Shown piece after piece: positions 12,897 to 26,907 of a stretch of 64,000 bases of DNA (positions are counted from its first letter, which is position 1; the number at the start of each line of letters is the position of its first letter). Origin of the DNA: Luzula sylvatica (Eukaryota; Streptophyta; Magnoliopsida; Poales; Juncaceae); contig CAMPEJ010000006.1 of NCBI GenBank assembly GCA_946800325.1, positions 124,001-188,000 on the forward strand, read 5' to 3'. A program made the position numbers and the translations under genes. Under the pieces are notes generated by a model. It was not told the DNA's origin. It saw only the letters and a list, made by a program, of their open reading frames with translations, and ran no database searches.

Positions 12897-15800
12897 CATA
12901 ACATTTCACCAAAATTTACAAACACTAAGAAAGTTTGTTTTTCGATTCAAAACAATCTGTTTATGCTTTCGGGAGTTCAAATAACGTATTTTGAGATCAT
13001 TTGAATCGTATCTTTTACCACATAACATTTCACCAAAATTTTCAAACACTAAGAAAGTTTGTTTTTCGATTCAAAACAATCTGTTTATGCTTTGGGGAGT
13101 TCAAATAACGTATTTTGAGATCATTTGAATCGTATCTTTTACCACATAACATTTTACCAAAATTTACAAACACTAAGAAAGTTTGTTTTTCGATTCAAAA
13201 CAATTTGTTTATGCTTTGGGGATTTCAAATAACATATTTGTAGATCATTCGAATCGTATCTTTTACCACATAACATTTCACCAAAATTTACAAACACTAA
13301 GAAAGTTTGTTTTTCGATTCAAAACAATCTGTTTGTGCTTTGGGGAGTTCAAATAACGTATTTTGAGATCATTAGAATCGTATCTTTTACTACATAACAT
13401 TTCACCAAAATTTACAAACACTAAGAAAGTTTGTTTTTCGAATCAAAACAATATGTTTATGCTTTGGGGAGTTCAAATAACGTATTTTGAGATCATTTGA
13501 ATCGTATCTTTTACCACATAACATTTCACTAAAATTTACAAATACTAAGAAAGTTTGTTTTTCGATTCAAAACAATCTGTTTATGCTTTGGGGAGTTCAA
13601 ATAACGTATTTTGAGATCATTTGAATCCTATCTTTTACCACATAACATTTCACCAAAATTTACAAACACTAAGAAAGTTTGATTTTCGATTCAAAACAAT
13701 CTATTTATGCGTTGGGGAGTTCAAATAACGTATTTTGAGATCATTTGAATCGTATCTTTTACTACATAACATTTCACCAAAATTTACAAACACTAAGAAA
13801 GTTTGTTTTTCGATTCAAAACAATTTGTCTATGCTTTGGGGAGTTCAAATAACATATTTTTAGATCATTCGAATCGTATCTTTTACCACATAACATTTCA
13901 CCAAAATTTACAAACACTAAGAAAGTTTGTTTTTCGATTCAAAACAATCTGTTTATGCTTTGGGGAGTTCAAATAACGTATTTTGAGATCATTTGAATCG
14001 TATCTTTTACTACATAACATTTCACCAAAATTTACAAACACTAAGAAAGTTTGTTTTTCGATTCAAAACAATCTGTTTATGCTTTGGGGAGTTCAAATAA
14101 CGTATTTTGAGATCATTTGAATCGTATCATTTACCACATAACATTTCACCAAAATTTACAAACACTAAGAAAGTTTGTTTTTCGATTCAAAATAATCTGT
14201 TTATGCTTTGGGGAGTTCAAATAACGTATTTTGAGATCATTTGAATCGTATCTTTTACCACATAACATTTCACCAAAATTTACAAATACTAAGAAAGTTT
14301 GTTTTTCGATTCAAAACAATCTGTTTATGCTTTGGGGAGTTCAAATAACGTATTTTGAGATCATTTGAATCCTATCTTTTACCACATAACATTTCACCAA
14401 AATTTACAAACAATAAGAAAGTTTGATTTTCGATTCAAAACAATCTATTTATGCGTTGGGGAGTTCAAATAACGTATTTTGAGATCATTTGAATCGTATC
14501 TTTTACTACATAACATTTCACCAAAATTTACAAACACTAAGAAAGTTTGTTTTTCGATTCAAAACAATTTGTCTATGCTTTGGGGAGTTCAAATAACATA
14601 TTTTTAGATCATTCGAATCGTATCTTTTACCACATAACATTTCACCAAAATTTACAAACACTAAGAAAGTCTGTTTTTCGATTCAAAACAATCTGTTTAT
14701 GCTTTGGGGAGTTCAAATAACGTATTTTGAGATCATTTGAATCGTATCTTTTACTACATAACATTTCACCAAAATTTACAAACACTAAGAAAGTTTGTTT
14801 TTCGATTCAAAACAATCTGTTTATGCTTTGGGGAGTTCAAATAACGTATTTTGAGATCATTTGAATCGTATCTTTTACCACATAACATTTCACCAAAATT
14901 TACAAACACTAAGAAAGTTTGTTTTTCGATTCAAAACAATCTGTTTGTGCTTTGGGGAGTTCAAATAACGTATTTTGAGATCATTTGAATCGTATCTTTT
15001 ACCACATAACATTTCACCAAAATTTGCAAACACTAAGAAAGTTTGTTTTTCGATTCAAAACAATCTGTTTATGCTTTGGGGAGTTCAAATAACGTATTTT
15101 GAGATCATTGGAATCGTATCTTTTACTACATAACATTTCACCAAAATTTACAAACACTAAGAAAGTTTTTTTTTCGATTCAAAACAATCTGTTTATGCTT
15201 TGGGGAGTTCAAATAACGTATTTTGAGATCATTTGAATCGTATCTTTTACTACATAACATTTCACCAAAATTTACAAACACTAAGAAAGTTTGTTTTTCG
15301 ATTCAAAACAATCTGTTTCTGCTTTGGGGAGTTCAAATAATGTATTTTGAGATCATTTGAATCGTATCTTTTACCACATAACATTTCACCAAAATTTACA
15401 AACACTAAGAAAGTTTGTTTTTCGATTCAAAACAATCTGTTTATGCTTTGGGGATTTCAAATAACGTATTTTGAGATCATTTGAATCGTATCTTTTACTA
15501 CATAACATTTCACCAAAATTTACAAACACTAAGAAAGTTTGTTTTTCGATTCAAAACAATCTGTTTATGCTTTGGGGATTTCAAATAACGTATTTTGAGA
15601 TCATTTGAATCGTATCTTTTACCACATAACATTTCACCAAAATTTACAAACACTAAGAAAGTTTAATTTTCGATTCAAAACAATCTGTTTATGCTTTGGG
15701 GAGTTCAAATAACGTATTTTGAGATCATTTGAATCGTATCTTTTACTAAATAACATTTCACCAAAATTTACAAACACTAAGAAAGTTTGTTTTTCGATTC

Positions 15801-18228
15801 AAAACAATCTGTTTATGCTTTGGGGATTTCAAATAACGTATTTTGAGATCATTCGAATCGTATCTTTTACCACATAACATTTCACCAAAATTTACAAACA
15901 CTAAGAAAGTTTGTTTTTCGATTCAAAACAATCTGTTTGTTCTTTGAAGAGTTCAAATAACGTATTTTGAGATCATTTGAATCGTATCTTTTACTACATA
16001 ACATTTCACCAAAATTTACAAACACTAAGAAAGTTTGTTTTTCGATTCAAAACAATCTGTTTCTGCTTTGGGGAGTTCAAATAATGTATTTTGAGATCAT
16101 TTGAATCGTATCTTTTACCACATAACATTTCACCAAAATTTACAAACACTAAGAAAGTTTGTTTTTCGATTCAAAACAATCTGTTTATGCTTTGGGGAGT
16201 TCAAATAATGTATTTTGAGATCATTGGAATCGTATCTTTTACCACATAACATTTCCCAAAAATTTACAAACACTAAGAAAGTTTGTTTTTCGATTCAAAA
16301 CAATTTGTTTATGCTTTGGGGAGTTCAAATAACGTATTTAGAGATCATTTGAATCGTATCTTTTACCACATAACATCTCACCAAAATTTACAAACACTAA
16401 GAAAGTTTGTTTTTCGATTCAAAACAATCTGTTTATGCTTTGGGGAGTTCAAATAACGTATTTTGAGATCATTTGAATCGTATGTTTTACTACATAACAT
16501 TTCACAAAAATTTACAAACACTAAGAAAGTTTGTTTTTCGATTCAAAACAATTTGTCTATGCTTTGGGGAGTTCAAATAACATATTTTTAGATCATTCGA
16601 ATCGTATCTTTTACCACATAACATTTCACCAAGATTTACAAACACTAAGAAAGTTTGTTTTTCGATTCAAAACAATCTGTTTATGCTTTGGGGAGTTCAA
16701 ATAACGTATTTTGAGATCATTTGAATCGTATCTTTTACCACATAACATTTCACCAAAATTTACAAACACTAAGAAAGTTTGTTTTTCGATTCAAAACAAT
16801 TTGTTTATGCTTTGGGGAGTTCAAATAACGTATTTTGAGATCATTTGAATCGTATCTTTTTCCATATAACATTTCACCAAAATTTACAAACACTAAAACA
16901 GTTTGTTTTTCGATTCAAAACAATCTGTTTATGCTTTGGGGAGTTCAAATAACGTATTTTGAAATCATTTGAATTGTATCTTTTACGACATAACATTTCA
17001 CCAAAATTTACAAACACTAAGAAAGTTTGTTTTCCGATTCAAAACAATCTGTTTATGCTTTGGTGAGTTCAAATAACGTATTTTGAGATCATTTGAATCG
17101 TATCTTTTAGCACATAACATTTCACCAAAATTTACAAACACTAAGAAAGTTTGTTTTTCGATTCAAAACAATCTGTTTATGCTTTCGGGAGTTCAAATAA
17201 CGTATTTTGAGATCATTTGAATCGTATCTTTTACCACATAACATTTCACCAAAATTTTCAAACACTAAGAAAGTTTGTTTTTCGATTCAAAACAATCTGT
17301 TTATGCTTTGGGGAGTTCAAATAACGTATTTTGAGATCATTTGAATCGTATCTTTTACCACATAACATTTTACCAAAATTTACAAACACTAAGAAAGTTT
17401 GTTTTTCGATTCAAAACAATTTGTTTATGCTTTGGGGATTTCAAATAACATATTTGTAGATCATTCGAATCGTATCTTTTACCACATAACATTTCACCAA
17501 AATTTACAAACACTAAGAAAGTTTGTTTTTCGATTCAAAACAATCTGTTTGTGCTTTGGGGAGTTCAAATAACGTATTTTGAGATCATTAGAATCGTATC
17601 TTTTACTACATAACATTTCACCAAAATTTACAAACACTAAGAAAGTTTGTTTTTCGAATCAAAACAATATGTTTATGCTTTGGGGAGTTCAAATAACGTA
17701 TTTTGAGATCATTTGAATCGTATCTTTTACCACATAACATTTCACTAAAATTTACAAATACTAAGAAAGTTTGTTTTTCGATTCAAAACAATCTGTTTAT
17801 GCTTTGGGGAGTTCAAATAACGTATTTTGAGATCATTTGAATCCTATCTTTTACCACATAACATTTCACCAAAATTTACAAACACTAAGAAAGTTTGATT
17901 TTCGATTCAAAACAATCTATTTATGCGTTGGGGAGTTCAAATAACGTATTTTGAGATCATTTGAATCGTATCTTTTACTACATAACATTTCACCAAAATT
18001 TACAAACACTAAGAAAGTTTGTTTTTCGATTCAAAACAATTTGTCTATGCTTTGGGGAGTTCAAATAACATATTTTTAGATCATTCGAATCGTATCTTTT
18101 ACCACATAACATTTCACCAAAATTTACAAACACTAAGAAAGTTTGTTTTTCGATTCAAAACAATCTGTTTATGCTTTGGGGAGTTCAAATAACGTATTTT
18201 GAGATCATTTGAATCGTATCTTTTACTA
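9797..18228. repeat. 34-monomer tandem duplication (4216-bp unit, two copies)
   Basis: Copies run 9797-14012 and 14013-18228. Private variants recur at exactly +4216 bp (34 x 124): TCATTTACC at 9911/14127; AAGTCTGTTT near 10452/14668; ATTTGCAAAC near 10806/15022; CATTTCCCAA near 12036/16252; TTTCGGGAG near 12967/17183; TTTCACTAAAA near 13526/17742; GGTGAGTTC 12845/17061. I found no difference at the roughly 15 marker sites I compared, so the copies look nearly identical. Beyond 18228 the order diverges (AAAAAAATCTG near 18285, then an ATATG monomer). No length change occurs in either copy. Confidence 0.9.
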
Positions 18229-18724
18229 CATAACATTTCACCAAAATTTACAAACACTAAGAAAGTTTGTTTTTCGATTCAAAAAAATCTGTTTATGCTT
18301 TGGGGAGTTCAAATAACGTATTTTGAGATCATTTGAATCGTATCTTTTACCACATAACATTTCACCAAAATTTACAAACACTAAGAAAGTTTGTTTTTCG
18401 ATTCAAAACAATATGTTTATGCTTTGGGGAGTTCAAATAACGTATTTTGAGATCATTTGAATCGTATCTTTTACCACATAACATTTCACCAAAATTTACA
18501 AACACTAAGAAAGTTTGTTTTTCGATTCAAAACAATCTGTTTATGCTTTGGGTAGTTCAAATAACGTATTTTGAGATCATTGGAATCGTATCTTTTACTA
18601 CATAACATTTCACCAAAATTTACAAACACTAAGAAAGTTTTTTTTTCGATTCAAAACAATCTGTTTATGCTTTGGGGAGTTCAAATAACGTATTTTGAGA
18701 TCATTTGAATCGTATCTTTTACTA

Positions 18725-20088
18725 CATAACATTTCACCAAAATTTACAAACACTAAGAAAGTTTGTTTTTCGATTCAAAACAATCTGTTTCTGCTTTGGG
18801 GAGTTCAAATAATGTATTTTGAGATCATTTGAATCGTATCTTTTACCACATAACATTTCACCAAAATTTACAAACACTAAGAAAGTTTGTTTTTCGATTC
18901 AAAACAATCTGTTTATGCTTTGGGGATTTCAAATAACGTATTTTGAGATCATTTGAATCGTATCTTTTACTACATAACATTTCACCAAAATTTACAAACA
19001 CTAAGAAAGTTTGTTTTTCGATTCAAAACAATCTGTTTATGCTTTGGGGATTTCAAATAACGTATTTTGAGATCATTTGAATCGTATCTTTTACCACATA
19101 ACATTTCACCAAAATTTACAAACACTAAGAAAGTTTAATTTTCGATTCAAAACAATCTGTTTATGCTTTGGGGAGTTCAAATAACGTATTTTGAGATCAT
19201 TTGAATCGTATCTTTTACTACATAACATTTCACCAAAATTTACAAACACTAAGAAAGTTTGTTTTTCGAATCAAAACAATTTGTTTATGCTTTGGGGAGT
19301 TCAAATAACATATTTGTAGATCATTCGAATCGTATCTTTTACCATATAACATTTCACCAAAATTTACAAACACTAAGAAAGTTTGTTTTTCGATTCAAAA
19401 CAATCTGTTTGTGCTTTGGGGAGTTCAAATAACGTATTTTGAGATCATTGGAATCGTATCTTTTACTACATAACATTTCACCAAAATTTACAAACACTAA
19501 GAAAGTTTGTTTTTCGATTCAAAACAATCTGTTTCTGCTTTGGGGAGTTCAAATAATGTATTTTGAGATCATTTGAATCGTATCTTTTACCACATAACAT
19601 TTCACAAAAATTTACAAACACTAAGAAAGTTTGTTTTTCGATTCAAATCAATCTGTTTATGCTTTGGGGAGTTCAAATAACGTATTTTGAGATCATTGGA
19701 ATCGTACCTTTTACCACATAACATTTCACAAAAATTTACAAACACTAAGAAAGTTTGTTTTTCGATTCAAAACAATTTGTTTATGCTTTGGGGAGTTCAA
19801 ATAACGTATTTAGAGATCATTTGAATCGTATCTTTTACCACATAACATTTCACCAAAATTTACAAACACTAAGAAAGTTTGTTTTTCGATTCAAAACAAT
19901 CTGTTTATGCTTTGGGGAGTTCAAATAACGTATTTTGAGATCATTTGAATCGTATGTTTTACTACATAACATTTCACCAAAATTTACAAACACTAAGAAA
20001 GTTTGTTTTTCGATTCAAAACAATTTGTCTATGCTTTGGGGAGTTCAAATAACATATTTGTAGATCATTCGAATCGTATCTTTTACCA
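18725..20088. repeat. Canonical HOR-A unit: ordered set of 11 monomer types
   Basis: Clearest example of the order that recurs through the first 38 kb. Types in order: (1) CTGTTTCTGC with AATG; (2) and (3) GATTTC; (4) GTTTAATTTTC; (5) TTTCGAATC with TTGTTTATGC and CATATTTGTAG; (6) GTTTGTGC with ATTGG; (7) CTGTTTCTGC with AATG; (8) ATGC with ATTGG; (9) CACAAAAATTT with TTGTTTATGC and GTATTTAGAG; (10) TATGTTTTACTA; (11) TTGTCTATGC with CATATTTGTAG and ATTCG. Types 1-4 also recur as a module at about 249-744, 8061-8556, 26.1-26.5, 34334-34829 and 36.6-37.1 kb. Types 6-11 recur at about 869-1612, 8.7-9.4, 20.7-21.4, 22.7-23.4, and 28.2-28.9 kb. The ancestral status of this unit is inferred. Confidence 0.75.
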
Positions 20089-21947
20089 CATAACATTTCA
20101 CCAAAATTTACAAACACTAAAAAAGTTTGTTTTTCGATTCAAAACAATATGTTTGTGCTTTGGGGAGTTCAAATAACGTATTTTGAGATCATTTGAATCG
20201 TATCTTTTACTACATAACATTTCACCAAAATTTACAAACACTAAGAAAGTTTGTTTTTCGATTCAAAACAATCTGTTTCTGCTTTGGGGAGTTCAAATAA
20301 CGTATTTTGAGATCATTTGAATCGTATCTTTTACCACATACATTTCACCAAAATTTACAAACACTAAGAAAGTTTGTTTTTCGATTCAAAACAATCTGTT
20401 TGTGCTTTGGGGAGTTCAAATAACGTATTTTGAGATCATTTGAATCGTATCTTTTACTACATAACATTTCACCAAAATTTACAAACACTAAGAAAGTTTG
20501 TTTTTCGATTCAAAACAATCTGTTTATCCTTTGGGGAGTTCAAATAACGTATTTTGAGATCATTTGAATCGTATCTTTTACCACATAACATTTCACCAAA
20601 ATTTACAAACACTAAGAAAGTTTGTTTTTCGAATCAAAACAATTTGTTTATGCTTTGGGGAGTTCAAATAACATATTTGTAGATCATTCGAATCGTATCT
20701 TTTACCACATAACATTTCACCAAAATTTACAAACACTAAGAAAGTTTGTTTTTCGATTCAAAACAATCTGTTTGTGCTTTGGGGAGTTCAAATAACGTAT
20801 TTTGAGATCATTGGAATCGTATCTTTTACTACATAACATTTCACCAAAATTTACAAACACTAAGAAAGTTTGTTTTTCGATTCAAAACAATCTGTTTCTG
20901 CTTTGGGGAGTTCAAATAATGTATTTTGAGATCATTTGAATCGTATCTTTTACCACATAACATTTCACCAAAATTTACAAACACTAAGAAAGTTTGTTTT
21001 TCGATTCAAAACAATCTGTTTATGCTTTGGGGAGTTCAAATAACGTATTTTGAGATCATTGGAATCGTACCTTTTACTACATAACATTTCACAAAAATTT
21101 ACAAACACTAAGAAAGTTTGTTTTTCGATTCAAAACAATTTGTTTATGCTTTGGGGAGTTCAAATAACGTATTTAGAGATCATTTGAATCGTATCTTTTA
21201 CCACATAACATTTCACCAAAATTTACAAACACTAAGAAAGTTTGTTTTTCGATTCAAAACAATCTGTTTATGCTTTGGGGAGTTCAAATAACGTATTTTG
21301 AGATCATTTGAATCGTATGTTTTACTACATAACATTTCACCAAAATTTACAAACACTAAGAAAGTTTGTTTTTCGATTCAAAACAATTTGTCTATGCTTT
21401 GGGGAGTTCAAATAAAATATTTGTAGATCATTCGAATCGTATCTTTTACCACATAACATTTCACCAAAATTTACAAACACTAAGAAAGTTTGTTTTTCGA
21501 TTCAAAACAATCTGTTTGGGCTTTGGGGAGTTCAAATAACGTATTTTGAGATCATTTGAATCGTATCTTTTACTACATAACATTTCACCAAAATTTACAA
21601 ACACTAAGAAAGTTTGTTTTTCGATTCAAAACAATCTGTTTCTGCTTTGGGGAGTTCAAATAACGTATTTTGAGATCATTTGAATCGTATCTTTTACCAC
21701 ATAACATTTCACCAAAATTTACAAACACTAAGAAAGTTTGTTTTTCGATTCAAAACAATCTGTTTGTGCTTTGGGGAGTTCAAATAACGTATTTTGAGAT
21801 CATTTGAATCGTATCTTTTACTACATAACATTTCACCAAAATTTACAAACACTAAGAAAGTTTGTTTTTCGATTCAAAACAATCTGTTTATGCTTTGGGG
21901 AGTTCAAATAACGTATTTTGAGATCATTTGAATCGTATCTTTTACCA
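19221..21947. repeat. 11-monomer tandem duplication (about 1.36 kb unit)
   Basis: The TTTCGAATC marker lies at 19268 and 20631, 1363 bp apart, which is 11 x 124 minus the 1-bp deletion at about 20340. The next occurrence, at 22615, is 16 monomers further on. Copies run 19221-20583 and 20584-21947. Each contains types 5-11 of HOR-A followed by GTGC, CTGC, GTGC and ATGC monomers. Copy differences include AATCAATC near 19648, AAAAAAG near 20120 and GTTTGGGC near 21517. Confidence 0.8.
20337..20459. repeat. 123-bp monomer (1-bp deletion)
   Basis: The start reads CATACATTTC instead of CATAACATTTC, removing one A. Monomer start phase changes from 1 to 0 (mod 124) here and stays shifted downstream. 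It is the first length change in the window after 164 monomers of 124 bp. It does not create a notable ORF. Confidence 0.95.
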
Positions 21948-23311
21948 CATAACATTTCACCAAAATTTACAAACACTAAGAAAGTTTGTTTTTCGATTCA
22001 AAATAATCTGTTTATGCTTTGGGGAGTTCAAATAACGTATTTTGAGATCATTTGAATCGTATCTTTTACCACATAACATTTCACCAAAATTTACAAATAG
22101 TAAGAAAGTTTGTTTTTCGATTCAAAACAATCTGTTTATGCTTTGGGGAATTCAAATAACGTATTTTGAGATCATTTGAATCCTATCTTTTACCACATAA
22201 CATTTCACCAAAATTTACAAACACTAAGAAAGTTTGATTTTCGATTCAAAACAATCTATTTATGCGTTGGGGAGTTCAAATAACGTATTTTGAGATCATT
22301 TGAATCGTATCTTTTACTACATAACATTTCACCAAAATTTACAAACACTAAGAAAGTTTGTTTTTCGATTCAAAACAATTTGTCTATGCTTTGGGGAGTT
22401 CAAATAACATATTTTTAGATCATTCGAATCGTATCTTTTACCACATAACATTTCACCAAAATTTACAAACACTAAGAAAGTTTGTTTTTCGATTCAAAAC
22501 AATCTGTTTATGCTTTGGGGAGTTCAAATAACGTATTTTGAGATCATTTGAATTGTATCTTTTACTACATAACATTTCACCAAAATTTACAAACACTAAG
22601 AAAGTTTGTTTTTCGAATCGAAACAATTTGTTTATGCTTTGGGGAGTTCAAATAACATATTTGTAGATCATTCGAATCGTATCTTTTACCACATAACATT
22701 TCACCAAAATTTACAAACACTAAGAAAGTTTGTTTTTCGATTCAAAACAATCTGTTTGTGCTTTGGGGAGTTCAAATAACGTATTTTGAGATCATTGGAA
22801 TCGTATCTTTTACTACATAACATTTCACCAAAATTTACAAACACTAAGAAAGTTTGTTTTTCGATTCAAAACAATCTGTTTCTGCTTTGGGGAGTTCAAA
22901 TAATGTATTTTGAGATCATTTGAATCGTATCTTTTACCACATAACATTTCACCAAAATTTACAAACACTAAGAAAGTTTGTTTTTCGATTCAAAACAATC
23001 TGTTTATGCTTTGGGGAGTTCAAATAACGTATTTTGAGATCATTGGAATCGTACCTTTTACCACATAACATTTCACAAAAATTTACAAACACTAAGAAAG
23101 TTTGTTTTTCGATTCAAAACAATTTGTTTATGCTTTGGGGAGTTCAAATAACGTATTTAGAGATCATTTGAATCGTATCTTTTACCACATAACATTTCAC
23201 CAAAATTTACAAACACTAAGAAAGTTTGTTTTTCGATTCAAAACAATCTGTTTATGCTTTGGGGAGTTCAAATAACGTATTTTGAGATCATTTGAATCGT
23301 ATGTTTTACTA

Positions 23312-24427
23312 CATAACATTTCACCAAAATTTACAAACACTAAGAAAGTTTGTTTTTCGATTCAAAACAATTTGTCTATGCTTTGGGGAGTTCAAATAAC
23401 ATATTTTTAGATCATTCGAATCGTATCTTTTACCACATAACATTTCACCAAAATTTACAAACACTAAGAAAGTTTGTTTTTCGATTCAAAACAATCTGTT
23501 TATGCTTTGGGGAGTTCAAATAACTTATTTTGAGATCATTTGAACCGTATCTTTTACCACATAACATTTCACCAAAATTTACAAACACTAAGAAAGTTTG
23601 TTTTTCGATTCAAAACAATTTGTTTATGCTTTGGGGAGTTCAAATAACGTATTTTGAGATCATTTGAATCGTATCTTTTTCCATATAACATTTCACCAAA
23701 ATTTACAAACACTAAGACAGTTTGTTTTTCGATTCAAAACAATCTGTTTATGCTTTGGGGAGTTCAAATAACGTATTTTGAAATCATTTGAATTGTATAT
23801 TTTACGACATAACATTTCACCAAAATTTACAAACACTAAGAAAGTTTGTTTTCCGATTCAAAACAATCTGTTTATGCTTTGGGGAGTTCAAATAACGTAT
23901 TTTGAGATCATTTGAATCGTATCTTTTAGCACATAACATTTCACCAAAATTTACAAACACTAAGAAAGTTTGTTTTTCGATTCAAAACAATCTGTTTATG
24001 CTTTCGGGAGTTCAAATAACGTATTTTGAGATCATTTGAATCGTATCTTTTACCACATAACATTTCACCAAAATTTTCAAACACTAAGAAAGTTTGTTTT
24101 TCGATTCAAAACAATCTGTTTATGCTTTGGGGAGTTCAAATAACGTATTTTGAGATCATTTGAATCGTATCTTTTACCACATAACATTTTACCAAAATTT
24201 ACAAACACTAAGAAAGTTTGTTTTTCGATTCAAAACAATTTGTTTATGCTTTGGGGATTTCAAATAACATATTTGTAGATCATTCGAATCGTATCTTTTA
24301 CCACATAACATTTCACCAAAATTTACAAACACTAAGAAAGTTTGTTTTTCGATTCAAAACAATCTGTTTGTGCTTTGGGGAGTTCAAATAACGTATTTTG
24401 AGATCATTAGAATCGTATCTTTTACTA
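23312..24427. repeat. 9-monomer block copied from 16493-17608 (55-mer offset)
   Basis: Markers recur at +6819 bp, 55 x 124 minus the intervening 1-bp deletion: CCATATAAC at 16862/23681, TTTTAGCACA with G at 17110/23929, TTTCGGGAG with C at 17186/24005, and CATTTTACC near 17368/24187. This copy has its own changes: TAACTTATTT near 23521, GAACCGTATC near 23542, AAGACAG near 23713 and TTGTATATTTT near 23793. It is therefore older or more diverged than the 34-mer pair. Confidence 0.75.
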
Positions 24428-24551
24428 CATAACATTTCACCAAAATTTACAAACACTAAGAAAGTTTGTTTTTCGATTCAAAACAATCTGTTTCTGCTTT
24501 GGGGAGTTCAAATAACGTATTTTGAGATCATTTGAATCGTATGTTTTACCA

Positions 24552-25915
24552 CATAACATTTCACCAAAATTTACAAACACTAAGAAAGTTTATTTTTCGA
24601 TTCAAAACAATCTGTTTATGCTTTGGGGAGTTCAAATAACGTATTTTGAGATCATTTGAATCCTATCTTTTACCACATAACATTTCACCAAAATTTACAA
24701 ACACTAAGAAAGTTTGATTTTCGATTCAAAACAATCTATTTATGCTTTGGGGAGTTCAAATAACGTATTTTGAGATCATTTGAATCGTATCTTTTACTAC
24801 ATAACATTTCACCAAAATTTACAAACACTAAGAAAGTTTGTTTTTCGATTCTAAACAATGTGTCTATGCTTTGGGGAGTTCAAATAACATATTTTTAGAT
24901 TATTCGAATCGTATCTTTTACCACATAACATTTCACCAAAATTTACAAACACTAAGAAAGTTTGTTTTTCGATTCAAAACAATCTGTTTATGCTTTGGGG
25001 AGTTCAAATAACGTATTTTGAGATCATTTGAATCGTATCTTTTACTACATAACATTTCACCAAAATTTACAAACACTAAGAAAGTTTGTTTTTCGATTCA
25101 AAACAATCTGTTTATGCTTTGGGGAGTTCAAATAACGTATATTGAGATCATTTGAATCGTATCTTTTACCACATAACATTTCACCAAAATTTACAAACAC
25201 TAAGAAAGTTTGTTTTTCGATTCAAAACAATCTGTTTATGCTTTGGGGAGTTCAAATAACGTATTTTGAGATCATTTGAATCGTATCTTTTACCACATAA
25301 CATTTCACCAAAATGTACAAACACTAAGAAAGTTTGTTTTTCGATTCAAAACAATCTGTTTATGCTTTGGGGAGTTCAAATAACGTATTTTGAGATCATT
25401 GGAATCGTATCTTTTACTACATAACATTTCACCAAAATTTACAAACACTAAGAAAGTTTGTTTTTCGATTCAAAACAATCTGTTTATGCTTTGGGGAGTT
25501 CAAATAACTTATTTTGAGATCATTTGAATCGTATCTTTTACCACATAACATTTCACCAAACTTTACAAACACTAAGAAAGTTTGTTTTTCGATTCAAAAC
25601 AATCTGTTTATGCTTTGGGGATTTCAAATAATGTATTTTGAGATCATTTGAATCGTATCTTTTACCACATAACATTTCACCAAAATTTACAAACACTAAG
25701 AAAGTTTAATTTTCGATTCAAAACAATCTGTTTATGCTTTGGGGAGTTCAAATAACGTATTTGTAGATCATTCGAATCGTATCTTTTACCACATAACATT
25801 TCACCAAAATTTACAAACACTAAGAAAGTTTGTTTTTCGATTCAAAACAATCTGTTTATGCATTGGGGAGTTCAAATAACGTATTTTGAGATCATTGGAA
25901 TCTTATCTTTTACTA
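24552..25915. repeat. HOR-B-like block, upstream outlier
   Basis: Eleven monomers carrying the type markers of the 14-mer HOR-B otherwise found after about 36 kb: GAATCCTATC; GTTTGATTTTC with CTATTTATGC; TTCTAAACAATGTG with TAGATTATTCG; GTATATTGAG; AACTTATTTT; CAAACTTTAC with GATTTC; GTTTAATTTTC with ATTTGTAGATC; TGCATTGGGG. The order is the same but two ordinary monomers sit between the TATATT and AACTT types (25172-25419), and the 126-bp type is absent. It may be an ancestral or displaced form. Confidence 0.65.
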
Positions 25916-26907
25916 CATAACATTTCACCAAAATTTACAAACACTAAGAAAGTTTGTTCTTCGATTCAAAACAATCTGTTTATCCTTTGGGGAGTTCAAA
26001 TAACGTATTTTGAGATCATTTGAATCGTATCTTTTACTACATAACATTTCACCAAAATTTACAAACACTAAGAAAGTTTGTTTTTCGATTCAAAACAATC
26101 TGTTTCTGCTTTGGGGAGTTCAAATAATGTATTTTGAGATCATTTGAATCGTATCTTTTACCACATAACATTTCACCAAAATTTACAAACACTAAGAAAG
26201 TTTGTTTTTCGATTCAAAACAATCTGTTTATGCTTTGGGGATTTCAAATAACGTATTTTGAGATCATTTGAATCGTATCTTTTACTACATAACATTTCAC
26301 CAAAATTTACAAACACTAAGAAAGTTTGTTTTTCGATTCAAAACAATCTGTTTATGCTTTGGCGATTTCAAATAACGTATTTTGAGATCATTTGAATCGT
26401 ATCTTTTACCACATAACATTTCACCAAAATTTACAAACACTAAGAAAGTTTAATTTTCGATTCAAAACAATCTGTTTATGCTTTGGGGAGTTCAAATAAC
26501 GTATTTTGAGATCATTTGAATCGTATCTTTTACTACATAACATTTCACCAAAATTTACAAACACTAAGAAAGTTTGTTTTTCGAATCAAAACAATTTGTT
26601 TATGCTTTGGGGAGTTCAAATAACATATTTGTAGATCATTCGAATCGTATCTTTTACCACATAACATTTCACCAAAATTTACAAACACTAAGAAAGTTTG
26701 TTTTTCGATTCAAAACAATCTGTTTGTGCTTTGGGGAGTTCAAATAACGTATTTTGAGATCATTTGAATCGTATCTTTTACTACATAACATTTCACCAAA
26801 ATTTACAAACACTAAGAAAGTTTGTTTTTCGATTCAAAACAATCTGTTTCTGCTTTGGGGAGTTCAAATAATGTATTTTGAGATCATTTGAATCGTATCT
26901 TTTACCA

